This document shows positions 35,840-43,172 of a stretch of 64,000 bases of DNA, piece by piece. Location of the stretch: assembly GCA_007280205.1 (NCBI GenBank), contig QYPX01000059.1, positions 35,030-99,029 on the forward strand, given 5' to 3'. Every line of letters starts with the position of its first letter. Positions within the stretch are counted from its first letter, which is position 1. The notes beneath the pieces were generated by a model, which saw only the letters and a program-made list of their open reading frames with translations, did not search any database and had not been told where the DNA came from. The stretch comes from Comamonadaceae bacterium (lineage in GTDB: Bacteria > Pseudomonadota > Gammaproteobacteria > Burkholderiales > Burkholderiaceae_C). A program made the translations under genes and the position numbers.

Positions 35840-38068
35840 ATGATCCATTCTGATTCTTCTTTCCGCTTTCACCGCAGCCTGCTGGCGCTCTCGCTGGCCG
35901 CCGCCTTCCTTCCCTTGCAAGCGCACGCCGAAGGCGACGATGCAGCCCCGATTACGAGCGTCAGCTTTGGTCTGGGCCTGCAAAGCGGCTCCAGCGCCGA
36001 CCACGCGCAGTTTGGCCAGTACAACGGCCTGCGCGCCGACCGCAACTTCTTTGGTAACCTGGGTTTCAGTCACAGCCTGCGCGACACAGAAAAAAGCAAC
36101 TGGCTGCAGATCGAGGGTTCCAACCTGCTGGGCGAGACCCGCGAACTCAGCCTGGTCAAGAAAGACCCCGGCAACTGGAGGCTCAGCGCTGCCTACGGTG
36201 AACTGGTGCGTTATGAGCCCAACACGGTCAACAGCGGCCTCCTTGGCGCCGGCTCCAGTACGCCGCAAGTGGTCGCTCTGGCCGCTGGCAGCGGGTCCGA
36301 CCTCGAACTCAAGACCAAGCGCAGCGCTCTGGGCCTGGGTTTTTCCAAAACCATCAACCCGGCGCTGCAGTTTGACCTGGATCTGAAGAGCGAAAACAAG
36401 GACGGCGCGCGCCTCTCCGGCATTGGCATCAACTGCCCCACCGTGATCGCTCCCGGTTGCCTTGGCACCACCCTCGCCAACACCGGCTGGGCCAGCCTGA
36501 TGCTGCCCGAACCCGTCAGCGCCAACCACAGCCAGGTCGAGGCCCGCCTCACTTACGGCGCCGAAAAGCTGCGCTTCAACCTGGGTTACTACGGCTCCTT
36601 CTACCGCAACAACAACGGCAATCTGACCGGCAACATCCCGGGCAGCCTGTACAACCCGGTGGGCAGCCTGCTGCCCCTGAGCACCGGCTTGCGCGCTGTA
36701 CTGGGCCAGCCCGTGGCGCTGGCGCCAGACAACCAGGCACACCAGCTGGATTTGAGCGGCAGTTACGATCTGGGCAGCGCCACCCGCGCTACCTTCAAGC
36801 TGGCACGCAGCGTGGCAACGCAGAACGCCGACTTTGCCGCTGCCGGTTTGACCGGCGCCCCGGCGGGCGTGAACAACCTGGACGGCCAGGTTCGCAACTC
36901 GCTGGCCAAGCTCAGCCTGAGCTCGCGCCCGGTGCGTCAGCTTTCCCTGCTGGCCGACCTGCGCTACGAGAAAAAGGACGACCAGACACCGCTGGCCACC
37001 TACAACATCGAAGGTGCGGTGCCTGCATTGCCGGCCTTGCCCTTCACCTACACCAACCGCAATCTGTCGAGCCAGAAGGGCAATGCCAAGCTGCAGGCCA
37101 GCTGGCAGTTGAGCAGCGACTACCGTGCCACGCTGGGCGCCGATCGCGAAACGATTGACCGGGGCGAATTCACCGCCAGCAGTGCCATCTCGGGCATCAG
37201 CGCCCTGCGCCAGAAGACCAACGAGAACACGGTGCGCGCCGAGCTGCGGGGTCGCCTGGCAGAGACTTTGACTGGCAGCGTCGCCATCTCGCGCAGCAAG
37301 CGCGATGGCTCCAACTGGCTGAAAGACAACAGCGGATTGGGCGTCACCGAAGTCATCAACCCGGCCGATCCGGTCACCGGCTTGTTGCCGACGTCCGTCT
37401 TCATGCCAACGCTCTCAGACCGCCAGCGCAACAAGGTCAAACTGTTTGCCGACTGGCAGGCCAGCGAGGCCCTGTCGCTACAAATCAGCGCAGAGAGTGG
37501 CAGTGACCGCTACACCACACCCAGCAGCTACGGTCTGCGTGACACCGGAGTGCATCAGTTCAGCCTGGACTGGGCCTATACGCTGTCCGACAACTGGGGC
37601 CTGACCGGTGCGTTCTCGAGCAGCCAGCAAAGCCTGAACCAGGCGCGCGCCGCTGCTTACCTGATGGCGTTTGACAACAGCAACCTGGGCGCCAGCATCG
37701 GCGCCAACGGCAAGATCAACGCCAAGTTGGATGTTGGCGGCAGCCTGTCCTACGCCGGCGACAAGAGCGTCTATGGCCAGACCCTGGACAGCCTGGCCGG
37801 CAGCGATTCTGTCGCCCTGCTGGCCGCTACCGGTGGCTTGCCTGACATCCTGTACAGCCAGACCGCGCTCAAGCTGTTCGGCAAGTACGCGCTCGAAAAG
37901 GGCTCTTCGGTGCGCGTTGACTTTGTGCACCAGCGCAACAACGTCAACGACTGGACCTGGAGCTTGAACGGTGTTCCCTACGTCTATTCGGATGGCTCCA
38001 CGGTACTGCAAAAGGCCAACCAGAGCGTCAACGTCATCGGCGTGACCTACGTCTACCAGTTGCCTTAA
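35840..38068 (+). CDS. mtrB: MtrB/PioB-family outer-membrane porin
   Basis: A 742-residue beta-barrel sheath for the MtrA cytochrome. The signal peptide ends LPLQAHAEG. The body alternates short amphipathic strands, e.g. LRFNLGYYGSFYRNNNGNL and RQLSLLADLRYEKKDDQT. The N-terminal CxxC seen in Shewanella MtrB is absent; only two cysteines, in the middle, are visible. The last residues are VNVIGVTYVYQLP. The final 32 coding bases recur downstream, and the TAA stop is shared with the convergent brnA stop. Confidence 0.93.
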   Translation: MIHSDSSFRFHRSLLALSLAAAFLPLQAHAEGDDAAPITSVSFGLGLQSGSSADHAQFGQYNGLRADRNFFGNLGFSHSLRDTEKSNWLQIEGSNLLGETRELSLVKKDPGNWRLSAAYGELVRYEPNTVNSGLLGAGSSTPQVVALAAGSGSDLELKTKRSALGLGFSKTINPALQFDLDLKSENKDGARLSGIGINCPTVIAPGCLGTTLANTGWASLMLPEPVSANHSQVEARLTYGAEKLRFNLGYYGSFYRNNNGNLTGNIPGSLYNPVGSLLPLSTGLRAVLGQPVALAPDNQAHQLDLSGSYDLGSATRATFKLARSVATQNADFAAAGLTGAPAGVNNLDGQVRNSLAKLSLSSRPVRQLSLLADLRYEKKDDQTPLATYNIEGAVPALPALPFTYTNRNLSSQKGNAKLQASWQLSSDYRATLGADRETIDRGEFTASSAISGISALRQKTNENTVRAELRGRLAETLTGSVAISRSKRDGSNWLKDNSGLGVTEVINPADPVTGLLPTSVFMPTLSDRQRNKVKLFADWQASEALSLQISAESGSDRYTTPSSYGLRDTGVHQFSLDWAYTLSDNWGLTGAFSSSQQSLNQARAAAYLMAFDNSNLGASIGANGKINAKLDVGGSLSYAGDKSVYGQTLDSLAGSDSVALLAATGGLPDILYSQTALKLFGKYALEKGSSVRVDFVHQRNNVNDWTWSLNGVPYVYSDGSTVLQKANQSVNVIGVTYVYQLP
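38033..38064 (+). repeat. Left copy of a 32-bp direct repeat, inside the mtrB 3' end
   Basis: These 32 bases, encoding VIGVTYVYQL plus part of the last codon, recur without mismatch at 38698-38729. The two copies bracket the brnTA module. This resembles an attachment site that preserves the gene end, but no integrase is present. Confidence 0.85.
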
Positions 38069-38391
38069 GTCGGGTGTAGCTCCTCGCGAATCACTTCGCG
38101 CAGTGCTTCTTTGACGGCGTCCGCCTGCAGCCCGCGGCGCAGCGTTTCGTTGATGAGGGTCTGGTAGCCACGCCCACCGGCGCGTGCCTTGTAGGCGTGC
38201 AGCACCGCATTGTCGAGTTTGATCGTGATGCGAGTCTTGCCAGTTGAAAGCATGGGCAAAACCTCACCCAGTGGTCGCAGTTGGGCTGCCTCAGCCGGCG
38301 TCAACTCGGGGCTATCCTCATCACTTGCGTCAGCCAGTGGAGCCGCCTCCACGGCCGCCCAGTCAATCGCTGGCGTCGAATCAGAGGGCAT
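38065..38391 (-). CDS. brnA: BrnA-family antitoxin
   Basis: The ATG at 38391 (MPSDSTPAIDWAAVEAAP) overlaps the toxin's 3' end and gives 108 residues; the track start at 38457 lies further inside the toxin gene. The C-terminal half is a ribbon-helix-helix DNA-binding domain, KTRITIKLDNAVLHAYKARA, then GRGYQTLINETLRRGL. BrnA neutralises the RNase toxin BrnT and represses the operon. Its stop shares a TTAA with the mtrB stop. Confidence 0.88.
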   Translation of the reverse strand: MPSDSTPAIDWAAVEAAPLADASDEDSPELTPAEAAQLRPLGEVLPMLSTGKTRITIKLDNAVLHAYKARAGGRGYQTLINETLRRGLQADAVKEALREVIREELHPT

Positions 38392-38656
38392 TAGCTTCAA
38401 ATTTCTTTTGCTCACGGATGTTGGCCTTTCTAAAGGAGATGATGTGGATTTGCTCAAACACTGGCAGGCAAAACACCACCACCATCAAGCGTCCAGCGAG
38501 TTGGTTATAGCCAACAAACCGGCGCTCTGAATAGGTCCGTCTGGTGTCCTCGCGCACAAGCATAGTCGCCGTAAACATGGCGCGGGCCGCCAGCAAGGGC
38601 AACTGCCGATCACGCACATTCACAGCGTTCTTGTCCGGATTGCAGGTAAATTGCAT
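38381..38656 (-). CDS. brnT: BrnT-family ribonuclease toxin
   Basis: The ATG at 38656 (MQFTCNPDKNAVNVRDRQLP) matches the family N terminus; the track start at 38692 would cover the operator. 91 residues. Conserved blocks are EDTRRTYSERRFVGYNQLAGRLMVVVF and ISFRKANIREQKKFE, which carry the basic and acidic active-site residues. It overlaps brnA by 11 nt. BrnT is a RelE-fold RNase that blocks translation. Confidence 0.88.
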   Translation of the reverse strand: MQFTCNPDKNAVNVRDRQLPLLAARAMFTATMLVREDTRRTYSERRFVGYNQLAGRLMVVVFCLPVFEQIHIISFRKANIREQKKFEANAL

Positions 38657-38666
38657 TGTCTGAATT

Positions 38667-38686
38667 GTGCATATTTTAATATGCAC
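38667..38686. promoter_or_regulatory. Candidate BrnA operator palindrome
   Basis: GTGCATATT-TT-AATATGCAC is a perfect 9-bp inverted repeat with a 2-bp spacer, 10 bases upstream of brnT. Its AT-rich core could overlap a -10. BrnA autorepression is known, so this is its likely target. Confidence 0.65.
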
Positions 38687-38697
38687 CGTCAATCAAG

Positions 38698-38729
38698 GTC
38701 ATCGGCGTGACCTACGTCTACCAGTTGCC
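38698..38729 (+). repeat. Right copy of the 32-bp mtrB-end repeat
   Basis: Identical to 38033-38064. It is followed by G and a TAG stop, so it still spells the MtrB C terminus VIGVTYVYQLP in one frame. It is therefore a detached mtrB tail beyond brnTA, preceded by CAAG. Confidence 0.85.
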
Positions 38730-38851
38730 GTAGCGAACGGCTCGGGGCAGAACGTTTTCCGAAACTGCCCGGCCACCCCCGAGTGGGGGATTCTTTGGTG
38801 TTCGTGTAATTACTATACAAAACAAAAAATGTGTAGTAACGTTCGTCAGTC

Positions 38852-39913
38852 ATGCAAACCCTCTCGACTGAGCTTTCCCTGAGCGCGCAGGCATCCTATT
38901 CGGAGATGTTTGACGCCGCATTGGCCAACGACATGGCGCCGTTTTCCCTGCTGACTGGCGCCTTTCACAAGCGAGCCATTCGGGGCCATGAGTACGTCTA
39001 TTTTGGCTACCGCGACATTGACGGCACCGGCCGCATGGCTTACGTTGGACCGAACAGCGAGCGGGTTCAGTCACTGGTCGCCAATTACAAGGCGGCGCTG
39101 GGTGGGCGCCAGGACCTGCTGAAGAAGCGTGCAGCGGCGTCCAAAGCTTTGGGATGCACCGAGATGCTGGACAAGCACTTTCGGATCGTTCACAAGCTTT
39201 CCGCCTATGGTTTTTTCAAGGCAGGCGGCGTTCTCATTGGCACGCATGCCTTCACCGCATTTGGAAACATGCTTGGCGTGCGCTGGATGTCGGGCGACAA
39301 GACGCTCGATGTTGACTTTGCACATGCAGGTCGGAACATTTCGATTGCCCTGCCTGCCAACATCAGCATATCGGTTCACGATGCCATCACCTCGCTGGAG
39401 ATGGGATTGCTGCCAGTGCGCGAATTCTCTGGCGCCACCGGCGCCCAGTATCGCAACCCCGACGACCCGGAACTTCGCATTGATTTCCTGACAAGCAACG
39501 CTGGACGCGAATCGGCCGACGGTGTCGTTCGGATGGAAGGCCTGGGCCTGGTGCTGGAGCCACTGAAATTCATGGAATTTTCATTGGAAGGGACGACCCA
39601 GGGGGTGGTCTTCTCTGGCTCTGGTGCCTGCGTTGTGAATCTTCCCGACCCCGCGCGCTACGCTGTGCACAAACTCATTGTGTTTGGTGAAAGACCGATC
39701 GCCCAGCGCGCCAAATCCAACAAGGACCTGGTGCAGGCCGCCGCCCTGGTCGAGTGGCACCTCGCCAACGGGGCGTCTGAAAGGGTGGCTGCTGCGTGGC
39801 AAGACGCCGTTGGCCGAGGCTCTGGATGGAACCAACGAGCGGAGCAGGGTCGCGCCGAATTGCTTGCCCGCTACCCGCACCTGGTGAACGCCTTCGGTGC
39901 CGATTCTGGCTAG
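38852..39913 (+). CDS. Nucleotidyltransferase-fold protein (GSU2403-like)
   Basis: 353 residues, no signal peptide. Recognisable pieces are RGHEYVYFGYRDIDGTGRMAYVGPNSE near the N terminus, FKAGGVLIGTHAFTAFGNMLGVRW (nucleotidyltransferase glycine loop) and KTLDVDFA (likely metal Asp pair). These match what I recall of the GSU2403 nucleotidyltransferase-fold family; members are often near mobile or defence genes and their function is unknown. A type IV toxin or defence role is a guess. It lies between the second and third mtrB-tail copies. The start is preceded by only a weak Shine-Dalgarno. It has its own AT-rich upstream region. Confidence 0.75.
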   Translation: MQTLSTELSLSAQASYSEMFDAALANDMAPFSLLTGAFHKRAIRGHEYVYFGYRDIDGTGRMAYVGPNSERVQSLVANYKAALGGRQDLLKKRAAASKALGCTEMLDKHFRIVHKLSAYGFFKAGGVLIGTHAFTAFGNMLGVRWMSGDKTLDVDFAHAGRNISIALPANISISVHDAITSLEMGLLPVREFSGATGAQYRNPDDPELRIDFLTSNAGRESADGVVRMEGLGLVLEPLKFMEFSLEGTTQGVVFSGSGACVVNLPDPARYAVHKLIVFGERPIAQRAKSNKDLVQAAALVEWHLANGASERVAAAWQDAVGRGSGWNQRAEQGRAELLARYPHLVNAFGADSG

Positions 39914-39915
39914 CC

Positions 39916-39933
39916 CAAGGTCTACCAGTTGCC
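39916..39933 (+). repeat. Third, internally deleted copy of the mtrB-tail repeat
   Basis: CAAGGTC joined to TACCAGTTGCC matches both ends of the second copy and its CAAG flank, with 18 internal bases missing between two GTC triplets. It lies immediately after the nucleotidyltransferase-fold gene. Confidence 0.6.
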
Positions 39934-40067
39934 CTGCCTCTCCATTCATCGGCAATTGAATCCGGTCGCCTATTTCTTAAAAAATAAATTTGTTGGCAGC
40001 GCTACCGTATCCCGAGAGCCACGCCCCAGACATTAGTCCGAAATAGCCCCCCATATGTGCATTGGGC

Positions 40068-40151
40068 TTGATCTAGAACAAACTCACGACTTGATGTGAA
40101 GCAGAGAATTCATCGGTGTAAACCCTTTGTAAAGTGTTTTTTCCGTGTGTG
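40068..40151 (+). promoter_or_regulatory. Conserved regulatory leader of decaheme gene 2
   Basis: FNR-like box TTGAT-CTAG-AACAA at 40068-40081. A direct repeat TGTAAA (40117) and TGTAAA (40128) is set 11 bp apart, like OmpR/PhoB-type response-regulator sites. A weak -10 (TGTGTG, 40146) starts 18 bases after the second repeat. Box-to-repeat distance is 49 bp, the same as in the three other leaders. The rest of the gap from 39933 to 40068 shows nothing clear. Confidence 0.6.
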
Positions 40152-40176
40152 TTTCTTGAGACTTAAGGAGTCTGAT

Positions 40177-42927
40177 GTGAAATTATTTGACAAAAGCATG
40201 AATCAACCGCCCTCTCATTGGGCCAAGCTTGCTGCGGCAGGCTTGCTGGTGGCTGCTGCGCTCGCCGGTTGCGGCGGTGGTAGTGACGGTGCAGCGGGAC
40301 CCGCTGGCGCGGCCGGCCCAGCTGGTGCCGCTGGCGCCGCTGGCGCAACCGGACCGGCCGGCACCAATGCCGTGGCAACGGTACAGATCAAGGCGCTTTC
40401 GAGCGATCAATGGGCTGCGCTGGCGCCCAAGGGTGAAGTCACCAAAGTAACCATGGGCGGCGCGCCGGTGGTCGAATTCAAGGTGACCGATGCCAACGGC
40501 TTCCCGATTGTCGGTCTTGGCAATACGTCCAAGAGCGCGACGGCCACCGTTGCCAGTTACCCCAACCTGGCCTTTGCCCTGGCCAAGCTGGTCCCAGCCA
40601 CCACTACCAGCCCCAGCAAGTGGGTTAGCTATCTGGTGACTACCGTGCCCAGCACCACAGCAGCGCTGACCGCTACCCGCCCCTCCACCGATGCCAACGG
40701 CACGCTGGTGGACAACGGTGACGGCAGCTACAAGTACACCTTCTACCGCGACATCACCAAGGCCAAAGCCGTGGTTGATGGCCTGACGCTGGTCAGCCCG
40801 AACGTCGCCGCCGACCTGGGCGACCTCAGCTACGAACCAACGTTGACACACCGCGTGGTGGTCCAGGTTTCCGGTAACGCACCGGGTACGGGTAGCAATA
40901 CCGCGAACGCCGTGACAGTGATGCCTGCGGTCGCCATGCTCAATCCGGTCAACCTCGTTTATGACTTCATTCCGGCTACCGGCAAAGTGGTCACCGCAAC
41001 CGACACGCAACGCGAACTGGTCTCCAAAGACAGTTGCAATGAGTGCCACAACCAGATTGGCGTGACCACACCGCATGGCGGGCGCGTTGACACGCGCTAC
41101 TGCGTGATGTGTCACACCGATCAGCGCAAGTTTGGCTATGCCAGCGTGGCGTCGGTGGCCGGCAAGTTCCCGGCACTGACAGAAACAGCTACTGTCAATG
41201 CCACAACCGGCATTACCAGCTACAGCTATTCCCCGGAAACCCGGATTGCCGACGGTGAAGTTTCAGGCAACTTCCCGATCTTCATCCACAAGATCCACAA
41301 CGGCGGCGAACTGGTGAAGTCAAACTACAACTACGCCAACGTGGCCTTCAATAACAAGGGTTATTCGATGCTGGGCGGCGGCCAGAAGATGTGCAGCAAG
41401 TGCCACGACAGCGCCAAGGCAGCACAGGCCGACAACTGGAGCTCCAAGCCGAGCCGCCAGGCCTGCGGTTCTTGCCACGACGGTATCAACTGGGCCACCG
41501 GTCTGGGTTCGACACTGGCTGACAAAGCCGCTGCGGGTGCTGTTGGCGCCGTGATGGCCACCACCGGTCACATCGGCAAAATGCAAACCAGCGATGCAAC
41601 CTGCGTGCTGTGCCATGACGCAGCAGCGGTCAAGATCTATCACCAGACTGAAAACATTACCGCCCACAATCCAACGATTGCGGCCGGCCTGAAGACCTTT
41701 ACCTATGACGTCCTGTCGGCCACGGTTGATGCCACCAGCAACGATGTGACCATCAAATTCAAGGTCAGCGCCGACGGCACGCCGGTCACTTACCTGGCCC
41801 CGGCAGCTGCCATGGCCAATCCGCTGACTGGCTTTATCGGCAGCCCAAGCTTCCTGCTGGCCTATGCAACGGCGCAGGATGGCGTAGCAGCACCGATCGA
41901 CTACAACAACACCGGCGTCAAACAGGCGCAAGCTGTCAGCGTTTCGATCGCCAACCTGCTGGATACCACAAAGACTGCGGACGGTTCACTGTCAGCCACG
42001 GCCGATGCCAGCGGTTACTACACTGCCACCCTCAAGGGTACGGGCACCAAGAAGTTCCCGGTTGGCGCCAAAATGCGTGCGGTGGGTCTGCAAGGCTACT
42101 TCACCCAAAACGCAGTGGCGGTTGGTGGCGTTGCTACAGCGCGGCACGCCATCTCGGTGGTCAAAGCAGTCACGGGTGACGCAGTGCGGCGTACCGTGGT
42201 CGATCCGGCCAAGTGCTCCAGTTGCCACGAATGGTTCGAAGGGCATGGCGGTAACCGCGTCTATCAAACCCAGGTTTGTGTGATGTGCCACACGCCTGGT
42301 CTAGCGACCAGCGGCCGTGGTATCTCGGACGCGGCCCTGATGGCCTATCCGTTCAGCGCAGCCGATGTGAAGATCCTGGGCTACTGGGGCTTCGACAAGA
42401 CCGTGGTGAACGCCGCCTTGAACTTCCCTGTCGTTACCAACAACTTCAAGGACATGATCCACGGCATCCACGCTGGTCGCGACCGCGTGACACCGTTTGT
42501 TGACGCACGTGACCGCACACCTTCGGCCATCACCCTTCTCGACTTCAAGAGAATGGACTTCCCGGGCAAGCTCAACAAGTGTGACACCTGCCACGCGACC
42601 GGCACCGCATTGGCCACCACCTTCAACACGGTGCCCGCGGGTGCTCTGGCTTCGACCTACGAGTCCGTCAACGCAGCCTACTTAGCAGCGCCCACTCCGG
42701 CCACCGCGAAAGCCGCTTTGAGCACAGCCAACCCGGAAGACAAGGTCACCACGCCTTTTGCCGCAGCCTGCGTCAGTTGCCATGACTCCTCGCTTGCGCA
42801 GGGTCACATGAGCCGCGAAGGCGGGCAGATCAAGGTGAGCCGCAGTGCCATGAACCTGGCTGGCGAAGGTTGCGCCCTGTGCCACGGCGCCGGCGCAGAC
42901 TTTGACCCGGTCAAGGCGCACAAATAA
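40177..42927 (+). CDS. Decaheme lipoprotein 2, OmcA/MtrC family, with collagen-like linker
   Basis: The GTG at 40177 follows AAGGAG at good spacing and begins VKLFDKSMNQPPSHW, giving 916 residues; the track start lies in the leader. A lipobox (LVAAALAGC) predicts lipidation. Directly after it is a run of Gly-X-Y triplets (GPAGAAGPAGAAGAAGATG). Ten CxxCH sites follow in two groups of five: CNECH, CVMCH, CSKCH, CGSCH, CVLCH, then CSSCH, CVMCH, CDTCH, CVSCH, CALCH. It would be a surface reductase or a wire to minerals or other cells. Its N terminus and leader are almost identical to those of the next gene. Confidence 0.93.
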   Translation: MKLFDKSMNQPPSHWAKLAAAGLLVAAALAGCGGGSDGAAGPAGAAGPAGAAGAAGATGPAGTNAVATVQIKALSSDQWAALAPKGEVTKVTMGGAPVVEFKVTDANGFPIVGLGNTSKSATATVASYPNLAFALAKLVPATTTSPSKWVSYLVTTVPSTTAALTATRPSTDANGTLVDNGDGSYKYTFYRDITKAKAVVDGLTLVSPNVAADLGDLSYEPTLTHRVVVQVSGNAPGTGSNTANAVTVMPAVAMLNPVNLVYDFIPATGKVVTATDTQRELVSKDSCNECHNQIGVTTPHGGRVDTRYCVMCHTDQRKFGYASVASVAGKFPALTETATVNATTGITSYSYSPETRIADGEVSGNFPIFIHKIHNGGELVKSNYNYANVAFNNKGYSMLGGGQKMCSKCHDSAKAAQADNWSSKPSRQACGSCHDGINWATGLGSTLADKAAAGAVGAVMATTGHIGKMQTSDATCVLCHDAAAVKIYHQTENITAHNPTIAAGLKTFTYDVLSATVDATSNDVTIKFKVSADGTPVTYLAPAAAMANPLTGFIGSPSFLLAYATAQDGVAAPIDYNNTGVKQAQAVSVSIANLLDTTKTADGSLSATADASGYYTATLKGTGTKKFPVGAKMRAVGLQGYFTQNAVAVGGVATARHAISVVKAVTGDAVRRTVVDPAKCSSCHEWFEGHGGNRVYQTQVCVMCHTPGLATSGRGISDAALMAYPFSAADVKILGYWGFDKTVVNAALNFPVVTNNFKDMIHGIHAGRDRVTPFVDARDRTPSAITLLDFKRMDFPGKLNKCDTCHATGTALATTFNTVPAGALASTYESVNAAYLAAPTPATAKAALSTANPEDKVTTPFAAACVSCHDSSLAQGHMSREGGQIKVSRSAMNLAGEGCALCHGAGADFDPVKAHK

Positions 42928-42982
42928 ACCTGTGCCCAGGGACCGGGAGACCCTCTCCCGGTCTGTTTGACAAGCTCACAAC

Positions 42983-43011
42983 CCGGCTGCGGCGACGCAG
43001 CCGGTTTTTTT
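42983..43011 (+). terminator. Terminator after decaheme gene 2
   Basis: A perfect 9-bp stem (CCGGCTGCG / CGCAGCCGG, GCGA tetraloop) is followed by seven T. A second hairpin without a T-run lies just upstream (ACCGGGAGA / TCTCCCGGT). Confidence 0.92.
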
Positions 43012-43063
43012 GCCGCCAAGCCCATGTGTGGGTCTGCCATATCGAAAGCTAAATATCTGAAGC

Positions 43064-43147
43064 TTGATTTAAAACAAACCTTCGGGGTGTGGTGAAGCAG
43101 AGAATTCCTCGGTGTAAACCCTTTGTAAAGTATTTTTTCCGTGTGTG
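43064..43147 (+). promoter_or_regulatory. Conserved regulatory leader of decaheme gene 3
   Basis: FNR-like box TTGAT-TTAA-AACAA at 43064-43077; TGTAAA direct repeats at 43113 and 43124 (11-bp step); TGTGTG at the -10 position (43142). From the repeats to the start codon it is nearly identical to the leader of gene 2. Confidence 0.6.
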
Positions 43148-43172
43148 TTTCTTGAGACTTAAGGAGTCTGAT

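Noticed and set aside
38740-38800. Possible terminator hairpin (CCCCC GAGT GGGGG) after the second mtrB tail
   Set aside because: The stem is only 5 bp and the following sequence (ATTCTTTGG) is not a T-run; support is too weak to list as a feature.
40096-40176. Upstream start of decaheme gene 2 (and the same in genes 3 and 4)
   Set aside because: These extensions contain the TGTAAA regulatory repeats. The conserved AAGGAG sits just before the internal GTG, which directly precedes the signal peptide.
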